This document shows positions 8,954 through 14,601 of a DNA stretch of 14,601 nt, piece after piece. Under the pieces are notes generated by a model. It was given only the letters and a program-made list of their open reading frames with translations. It did no database searches and was not told the origin of the DNA. Within the stretch, counting starts at the first letter, position 1, and each line of letters opens with the position of its first letter. The translations under genes were made by a program, and so were the position numbers. Source of the stretch: Chromera velia (lineage: Eukaryota; Sar; Chromeraceae); the NCBI GenBank assembly GCA_018398765.1, contig JAHBMJ010002944.1, positions 1 through 14,601 of the forward strand, in the 5' to 3' direction.

Positions 8954-9046
8954 TGCGTTGGCTTGAATGTTGCATGCATGAATGAATACTTACAATTCAT
9001 ACATCACTGCTGAAACCAGAGAAAGTGTCACTAGCTTTTTTTATTT

Positions 9047-9330
9047 TTTTCTTAAGATATAAGCCTTACATGTGACGTAGCTTTTCAAGATATAGGCTCT
9101 TCTTGTGGCAGAGTTTTTCAAGACATACGCTCTGCTTGCGGCGTATAGCTTTTCAAGACATAGGCTCTCCTTGCGGTATAGCTTTTCAAGACATACGCTC
9201 TGCTTGCAGCACAGCTTTTCAAGACATATGCTGTGCCTGCGGCGCAGCTTTTCAAGACATAGGCCGCGCCTGTGGCGCGGCTTTTCAAGATATAGGCTGC
9301 GCCTGCGGCATGGCCTTTTAAGAGTAGAGT
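9047..9330. repeat. 33-bp minisatellite, about nine copies
   Basis: Units start at 9047 (degenerate), 9080, 9113, 9148, 9181, 9214, 9247, 9280 and 9313 (partial). Spacing is 33 throughout except one 35. The core is GCTTTTCAAGACATAGGC followed by a GC-rich half such as GCGCCTGCGGC. The unit is a multiple of three, so several frames on both strands stay open and yield 11-residue peptide repeats (for example LEKLRRRHSIC on the minus strand). The single 35-bp unit shifts the frame, which argues against selection for coding. Confidence 0.88.
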
Positions 9331-9376
9331 TTTGAGCGGCACAAAATTTCAAGTAGCCTTGACTGTCAAGGGGGTA

Positions 9377-9474
9377 TTAAGCCATATCAAGGAGGCGTAT
9401 TTCGCCTAATGTCGTATAGCTGTTTCGCTTGCTTACGCAACATTAGGTGTGCGCTTGAAGGATCTAGCGGCCCC
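9377..9474. repeat. Diverged partial copy of the 320-bp repeat
   Basis: This segment (TTAAGCCATATCAAGG to GGATCTAGCGGCCCCCA) matches 10041-10140 and 10361-10460 without gaps. The roughly ten differences I count are all transitions. It keeps the inverted pair CGCCTAATG ... CATTAGGTG that brackets TGTTTCGCTTGCTTACGCAA. It is offset by 664 bp from the next copy, so extra sequence lies between. Confidence 0.8.
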
Positions 9475-9845
9475 CACTGTGCTGCATATGATTAGATCCC
9501 TCATCAACAATCTCCCCCCCCCGTTCACCCTAAAAAACCAGTACGGAATAGTCCTTCCCCAGTAAACTGAGTTCACTACCTGAGTAGTCGATCGGCTTTA
9601 CAGCTAAGGCAACGGATTGGAGAAGCACTATCTAAAGCGGTGGGAGGGTGGGTTCCGGTTCGTTCGACGGAACTGTCAGAACGGACTACCGTCTTTTCTC
9701 TTTCGTTTAACTCTTCTTCAACTACTCAACATATCTTTTCTGACTCATGCATTTTTCTGAGCGCGCGGCGGATAAAACCACCACCACTATTTTTTCTTGC
9801 CCGTGCGGGACGGATCTGACATTCCCGGCTTGGCACGTTGGTGCT
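9475..9845. other. Unique spacer between repeat copies
   Basis: No gene was recognised. The spacer includes a C9 run near 9513-9521 and a short inverted pair GGTTCCGGTTCG ... CGACGGAACTG at 9651-9677. A 61-codon frame at 9747-9932 runs into the repeat and is not supported. Confidence 0.4.
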
Positions 9846-10586
9846 GCAAAGGCCGCGCCGGGCCCGGAACTATATTTCCCGTCGGATCGTGATTTCCATC
9901 GTTTGAACGCACGGCTTCGCTCCGTAAGCTAGGCTTTGCCTTCCATTCAAACTTCTTGGCGAAAATCCTGATCGCTCCTAGTTTAGGCTGTGGGACTCAT
10001 AGACATGACTAGATTCACGTCTTAACGAAGGGTAACTCCGTTAAGCCATATCAAGGGGGCGCATTTCACCTAATGCCGTATAGTTGTTTCGCTTGCTTAC
10101 GCAACATTAGGCGTGCGCCCGAGGGATCTAGCGGCCCCCAGTCTGAGACGGGTCCCCAGTCTACCGCAAAGGCCGCGCCGGGCCCGGGACTATATTTCCC
10201 GTCGGATCGTGATTTCCATCGTTTGAACGCACGGCTTCGCTCCGCAAGCTAGGCTTCGCCTTCCATTCAAACTTCTTGGCAAAAATTCTGATCGCTCCTA
10301 GTTTAGGCTGTGGGACCCATAGACATGACTAGATTCACGTCTTAACGAAGGGTAACTCCGTTAAGCCATATCAAAGGGGCGCATTTCACCTAATGCCGTA
10401 TAGTTGTTTCGCTTGCTTACACAATATTAGGCGTGCGCCCGAGGGATCTAGCGGCCCCCAGTCTGAGACGGGTCCCCAGTCTACCGCAAAGGCCACGCCG
10501 GGCCCGGGACTATATTTCCCGTCGGATCGTGATTTCCATCGTTTGAACGCATGGCTTCGCTCCGCAAGCTAGGCTTCGCCTTCCAT
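9846..10586. repeat. 320-bp tandem repeat, two full and one partial copy
   Basis: Copies run 9846-10165, 10166-10485 and 10486-10586 (ending where TTCCAT meets ACATCGGG). The first two align with no gaps and nine differences, every one a transition. The third differs from the second by two more transitions, both at CpG. Each unit contains three potential RNA/DNA hairpins: AGGC-TTC-GCCT, CTTAACG ... CGTTAAG, and CACCTAATG ... CATTAGGCG. The unit is moderately GC-rich and carries no convincing open frame. It could be a satellite, the remains of tandem LTR-like units, or a structured non-coding RNA repeat. Confidence 0.88.
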
Positions 10587-10993
10587 ACATCGGGAATCGA
10601 CCGGCGCAGGATGGCGCGGATCGATCAAGGAAAAAAAGAAAAAGAGACGCCGTGCGCGATCGCCGCGCGTCTCCGTGTTCGTCTCTCGAATTCTTTGAGC
10701 ATGCGAAGCCTGGATCGCAAAGGATATCCCAAAGAAGACATTGAGAGACCGATCGCGAGACATCGCGAGAGAATTACTCCAAGCATCTCCATAGAAAAGT
10801 GTCAGCGCCATCCTCAAGTCACTTGTAGCGGCTCCACAACTGGCTAATGCTTCTGTTCGTCCGGCGTCAAGTTGAAGTTGCAAGTTGTTGGAAGACAGTT
10901 CAAAGATATTTGCTGATACCATCGTGGTAAAGCAGATACGCGTATCTCACACAATCTGATAGCAGTCTGAGCAACCCGAAATCACTCCATACG
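10587..10993. other. Unassigned sequence upstream of the lectin gene
   Basis: No supported gene was found. Both strands are open over most of this stretch: plus strand 10551-10847, beginning inside the repeat, and minus strand 10569-10922, starting MVSANIFELSSNNLQ. The minus-strand frame has ordinary amino-acid composition, including LRMALTLFYGDAW, and is the better candidate for a small exon, but I recognise no family. The region should also contain the promoter of the lectin gene; no TATA-like element stands out. Confidence 0.3.
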
Positions 10994-11695
10994 ATGCTTG
11001 TCGCGTTCTTGTTCCTTACGTCTTTGCCCCTTTTCGTTGCCGCTTTCGGGTCTTCCAGGGCTGCGTCCTCATTACACGCCCGCCAAGTTTCTCTTCAGTC
11101 TGCTTAGTCTGACGCAAAAGATCGGCCCGTACCCGATGATGAGCTGATCGGAGACAAGTGTGCCAAACTTGCCGGGTATGATATTTTAATGCAAACTTCT
11201 GGGTCTGAATTTGGCCCTGGAAAGCAATAACCCACCCACTTAGTCTTTGGCCTCCATGAGAGGTACGGGACGTACAGGGGTTGTTACTGTACGGAGAATA
11301 CCTTGAACCCTGGAGAATACATTCATGGACAGTTCAGCCGTCTGGTCCAGCAGGACGACGGCAATTTGGTGGCATATCAGTATGATGATGAGAATGATGC
11401 TGATCAAAGCGGGAGTCGGACAGTAGTCTGGAGCAGTCAAACAGATGGCCACCCGGGAGCCTGCACGGTGCCACAAAAAGATGGCAATTTGGTGATTTAT
11501 CAATACAACGATCCCCACAGACCGGTGTTCAAGTCCACAGATCGTTTCTCGAAGGATTCGACTGGTGCCCTTTTGTGTATTTACGATTGTGGGGGGGGCA
11601 GTGAGCCTGTATGGATTCAGACGGTGGAACACAGGTCTGAGCAGTACAATCCTACTCACACTGATGCGTGCGTCAGTTGGAAGGCAGTGACTTAG
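10994..11695 (+). CDS. Secreted GNA-type (bulb-type mannose-binding) lectin, interrupted frame
   Basis: The ATG at 10994 opens a classic signal peptide (MLVAFLFLTSLPLFVAAFG, then SSRA). The same frame later carries a B_lectin domain beginning ENTLNPGEYIHGQFSRLVQQ. Two sugar-site motifs of the form QxDxNxVxY are intact (QDDGNLVAY near 11351-11377, QKDGNLVIY near 11474-11500), each followed by VVWSS or an equivalent strand. The third subdomain (LLCIYD ... VWIQ) lacks the motif. Known GNA-type lectins bind mannose glycans outside the cell; that role is inferred. Oddity: the single frame 10994-11695 is interrupted by TAG (11105-11107) and TAA (11228-11230). A GT-AG intron 11176-11262 (87 nt, frame-keeping) would remove the TAA. 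TAG 11105 ends a pyrimidine-rich acceptor-like TCTGCTTAG, so a further intron is possible. Otherwise it is a pseudogene. Confidence 0.7.
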
Positions 11696-11905
11696 GGGGT
11701 CTTCGGAGTCCGATCTTGGGGGAGTGACTCTGGGTTTGTAACCTGTGGGGGTGTGAATAGACACAACAGCCCCACGCTTCATTGACCCAGCAGGGCATGC
11801 AGTGTGTTGACTCCCCTTTCTGCTGGTAGATTTGTTTGGAGTATTGCTCTTCACCCCCCGCTAGGTTTCTCTGCGTACTCACACACAGGCAGGTCCCTGC
11901 TGCAG

Positions 11906-12136
11906 TCCTATCGAGTGCTTGCTTGGGCTTGCAAGCAAGATGTCGACCTAGGATATCAACTGGTACACGAGAGTACAAGGGAAGTGCATGTCTTCCTCTG
12001 CTTCAGACCAGTAGGCCTGTGGTCTGTTCAGAAGAGATCACTCAAACGTTGGGGGGAAAATGTGCGAGATGCAGTCGCGCCCATCCAGAGAGTGACCGGG
12101 TGGTTTGTCAAAGACGTCTGGAAGGAAAAACGATAG
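11906..12136 (+). CDS. Possible downstream exon of the lectin gene
   Basis: A donor-like GTCAGT at 11672, phase 0 after a Cys codon of the lectin frame, and a pyrimidine-rich acceptor ending CCCTGCTGCAG at 11905 would excise 234 bases. They would join in frame to a segment reading SYRVLAWACKQDVDLGYQ onwards to DVWKEKR and TAG/TAA-type stop at 12134-12136. Content is normal for protein but no domain is recognised. A second overlapping frame (to 12240, ending GAGLMKC) is equally open, so this exon is tentative. Without the splice, the lectin stops at TAG 11693-11695. Confidence 0.22.
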   Translation, partial: SYRVLAWACKQDVDLGYQLVHESTREVHVFLCFRPVGLWSVQKRSLKRWGENVRDAVAPIQRVTGWFVKDVWKEKR

Positions 12137-12240
12137 TAGCCAAATCTTTCAATGAGTACGCCAACCCAATCCAGAGAACAAATAGTTGCCTTAAGCGAAG
12201 AGTCTCGAAGTTGTGTGGAGCTGGTCTGATGAAATGCTAG

Positions 12241-12810
12241 GATGAAATGTGAATCTTTCCTGTTCTATTTTGACTTCTTGCAAACTCATTTTTATTTTCT
12301 GATATTGTCTTCAAGACAAAACCTGCAGCTTTCCTTTGTGTATTCTGATTTCTTCACTAAAATCCTTCTGGCACAACTCTGCATGCAATGCCATATGGTG
12401 GGAAGGAATGCCGATCCTCTTGTTCTGCTTTGACGTCACGGTGGCGTTGTGAGCTTATCTCTCCTGTATGCCCCCGTTCTCTCCCGTATCCCACCTTCCC
12501 ATTCCAGATTTGTGTTTTGAAGTTCTCTTTAGATCTGATTTTCTTTCATTTATACTTTTGTTTGCTCGCTCATCCCTTTCTTCTTTTCTTTCTTTCTTTC
12601 TTTCTTTCTTTGTTTGTTTGTTTGTTTGTTTGTTTCTTGATTCATTCATTTATTGATTTATTCTTTCATTAATTCATTACTTCATATCTTTATTACTTCT
12701 TTTTTTTTACTTTTTTCTTTCTTTCTGTTGCGTGCCGCCATGGTTATGGGACACGTACGCGGTCTACATTCTCGCTTTGCCAGGCAATTTTATTAAGGAT
12801 TCATATCCGG
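12241..12810. other. T-rich non-coding region with microsatellites
   Basis: No gene was recognised. It contains (CTTT)n at about 12576-12610, directly followed by (GTTT)n at 12611-12635 and ATTC/ATTT words to 12690, then CTTT again near 12715. The pyrimidine-rich strand here is the plus strand, opposite to the GAAA tracts in the left half of the window. Confidence 0.7.
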
Positions 12811-13220
12811 ATAGAGTTGTTAAATACCGCATACCGGTTATAACCGGTCGTTTTTGATCCCTAAATAACGGTATTCGGTATTTAAACTTACCGTTTTAAG
12901 CTTTTAGAGGTTATTTAAGCAATTACATGTAAAAAAATATAAAGAATTATAACATTCTCCGTATTTAAGTGATTGCAGGGGCCGTCAATCACGGTTAGTG
13001 GCCCGTCACACAGTGATAACGGTGATCACTCTCTATTTTTAGGTCTTTTAAGCTTTCATCAACTTTTTGTAACAACATTTTACGCAAAATACACCCGATT
13101 TTATATTGTTGACCTTAAACTCTCCAGAGGTTGATTATAAATACCTTATACCTAAATTTGGTATTTGACCCCAAAATAACGGTTATTGGTATTTATCCTA
13201 GGCAGTATTTAACAACTCTA
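12811..13220. mobile_element. Roughly 409-bp hAT-like MITE
   Basis: A perfect 17-bp inverted pair is visible: ATAGAGTTGTTAAATAC (12811-12827) and GTATTTAACAACTCTAT (13205-13221). If the ends are TAGAGTTG and CAACTCTA, common for hAT elements, the element is 12812-13220 and the flanking octamers are TATCCGGA and TATTCGGG, a decayed 8-bp duplication with two transition differences. Shifting the frame by one base gives ATATCCGG and ATATTCGG with a single difference, so the exact edge is ambiguous. Subterminal AATAACGGT(T)ATT and GGTATTT words repeat near both ends. The interior is AT-rich and non-coding. Confidence 0.75.
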
Positions 13221-13450
13221 TATTCGGGGCCACGCTGGGCGTTTAACTCATCCATCCTCGACCTATTACGTTCATCCGCTTCATCTAATGCATTCAATCA
13301 ATCGACCGGATTGATGTCCTTTGTCTGGCTTTCGTTTTATTCCTGTATCTAACAGTCTTTGGACTCTGAATGACGACCGAGCCCCGGGTACACCTCTATA
13401 GTGTCTATATATGTGTTTAATATCATCATTATAGTACACAACACTTTTTT

Positions 13451-13490
<40 letters not shown>

Positions 13491-14120
13491 TTTTTTTTTC
13501 TTTCTTTTTCTCTTTTTTTCTTTCTTTCTTTTTTTCTTCTTAGAGGATAGGATGAATGTGTAGAGGATTGGTCTCTTACCTTATCGTGCCCCAATGTCAA
13601 GCGTTCGACGTGTGACGTCTGAATATGATCGACTATAGGTGTAAAAGATTATAGTAAAAGATATAAATAATGTATACCCCTTAATGGATCTTTTGATTTT
13701 TATCAAATTCATATTAGTCCCAATCTATCCCAATCATTCATTATGCATGTGTGCTGCTGCCTAGCTTTAAGCGGCCATTGCCAGGTCTAGTATGCATAAG
13801 TGGGTTGAAGAGTGACAGTCACTGTTTGACTCACTGACTGAGGGCATGGACTGGCGCTGCCATAAGTGATAAGTGATTTAGTGGTGCCCTAGAGCACTGT
13901 CGCCGTTTTGTCTTATACAGGTCGCCCCCGCAAACGGCAGTTTTGCGCCCGGCCCCCCCCCCCCCCCCCCTCTCATGTGTACGTGAGCCCTCCGCGCGCG
14001 TCTCTAACGTCTTCGATCCCATGACACGTACGCTCCTTCACCTTCAAGCGAGATCGAATGCAAGTTTGTACAGACTCCTGGTACGAACAAATGCATAAGA
14101 TCTAGTCTAGTCTTGCCAAA
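13221..14120. other. Intergenic region with TTTC microsatellite and poly-C run
   Basis: No gene was recognised. It holds a (TTTC)n tract at about 13446-13537 and an unbroken run of 18 C at 13953-13970. The last 150 bases should contain the promoter and 5' untranslated region of the next gene. Minus-strand frames over the poly-C run (Gly-rich) are artefacts. Confidence 0.6.
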
Positions 14121-14543
14121 ATGAAGCGACCTCAGTTTGGGCTCCTCTGCTTTCTTTTCTGTAGCTGCTTGTGTGTAGCAGCGTCGGGCCCTGTCGCGGA
14201 CTTGACGAAGGCACAAAAGGAAAGAGACGCGAGACCGTGGTCTTCTTCTAGGCCCTCAGCGCTTTTGCATCGCCCTGGAACAGTTGTCCCCAAAACTTCA
14301 AGGACCGCTCTCCGACTTTCCGCAGGTGGCGCTGCAGGTCTGAAGATGTCAGCTCTAACGCAGGGCCTCATTCAAAGTGGCCTGGTGGCCTTGGTTAGTC
14401 TTTTCATGTGGCTGCCCTTTAAGTTCTTTGAAGGCGTCTCCTTTAATCTGTATCAATCTGGTTCTGCTCCCTGCAGGGAGCGAATAGTATCGGATACCTG
14501 ATCACGCGCTTGACGGACACGCACAAAATCACCGATCTCGTTG
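14121..14543 (+). CDS. 5' end of plastid-targeted DUF1295/steroid 5-alpha-reductase-like membrane protein (partial)
   Basis: The start ATG lies in CCAAAATGA. Residues 1-23 form a signal peptide (MKRPQFGLLCFLFCSCLCV, AASG). The following 45 or so residues are rich in Arg, Ser, Ala and Thr with few acids, like a transit peptide, ending near ALRLSAGG; together these suggest import into a complex plastid. The frame read straight through stops at 14501, but GTTAGT at 14394 and TGCTCCCTGCAG ending at 14476 bound an 83-nt phase-0 intron. After it the protein continues GANSIGYLITRLTDTHKITD then LVG to 14543, where GTCAGT begins a second intron. The (I/L)xxxxxxH/FKxTDxxG pattern resembles the start of DUF1295 proteins, integral membrane relatives of steroid 5-alpha reductases. 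The rest lies outside the window. Family assignment is moderately sure; targeting is inference. Confidence 0.6.
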
Positions 14544-14601
14544 GTCAGTCGCCATGTTCTGCTCAGGAGTGCTTTGGCAGCGTGGGGGGAGAGAACGCCA
14601 T

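Noticed and set aside
9041-9352. Repeat protein encoded by the 33-bp minisatellite
   Set aside because: Several frames are open on both strands, and one 35-bp unit breaks phase, which is not expected under coding selection.
3964-11107. TAG (or TAA) reassigned to Gln, as in some ciliates and green algae
   Set aside because: Ambers in pol and lectin prompted the idea, but pol also has frameshifts and ends with TAA at the family-typical C-terminus. The lectin stops coincide with plausible splice signals, so decay and introns explain the data more simply.
13953-13970. Poly-C run as an assembly artefact or coding Gly tract
   Set aside because: It is a simple homopolymer. Its length may be a sequencing uncertainty, and nothing around it supports a gene on either strand.

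Overview
The window looks like nuclear DNA of a eukaryote, most likely an alga with a secondary (red-type) plastid. A chromerid such as Chromera is my best guess, but that is inference. The reasons are: long (GAAA)n and other microsatellites; short GT-AG introns; a decayed Ty1/copia-type pol; several foldback transposon remnants with 8-bp target duplications; and, at the right edge, a protein that begins with a signal peptide followed by a plastid transit-like peptide. No bacterial operon structure, rRNA, tRNA or CRISPR array was found. Most of the window is non-coding repeat DNA, and only about a quarter can be tied to coding sequence.

Left part (1-3175). Low-information sequence holds a GNRA-type hairpin, CA-rich and (AT)n tracts, a 36-bp minisatellite and a long GAAA-type polypurine tract. 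A short exon-like segment follows a strong splice acceptor at 1928. A sharply AT-rich block (about 2335-3175) contains a 226-bp MITE with a perfect 8-bp duplication and a three-copy 85-bp tandem repeat.

Retroelement (3178-5757). This is a 5'-truncated copia-like pol (linker, reverse transcriptase, RNase H) broken by two frameshifts and two amber codons. A 508-bp hAT-like MITE with a perfect 8-bp duplication sits inside it. The inserted length keeps the reading frame, so this is a clean nested insertion.

Middle (5758-8660). No gene was found. It holds polypurine tracts, degenerate GACT/GAAG repeats and a pair of CACGTG sites.

Right part (8663-14601). A probable terminal exon of an unknown protein (8663-8953) is followed by a 33-bp minisatellite and a 320-bp tandem repeat whose copies differ only by transitions. 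Next comes a secreted GNA-type (mannose-binding bulb lectin) gene, with signal peptide, middle segment and lectin domain all in one frame but interrupted by a TAG and a TAA (unrecognised introns or a broken gene). A third hAT-like MITE lies at about 12811-13220. At the edge is the 5' end of a plastid-targeted membrane protein resembling the DUF1295/steroid 5-alpha-reductase-like family, with two introns inferred. I see no functional linkage among the genes; the window reads as a transposon- and repeat-rich stretch with sparse genes.
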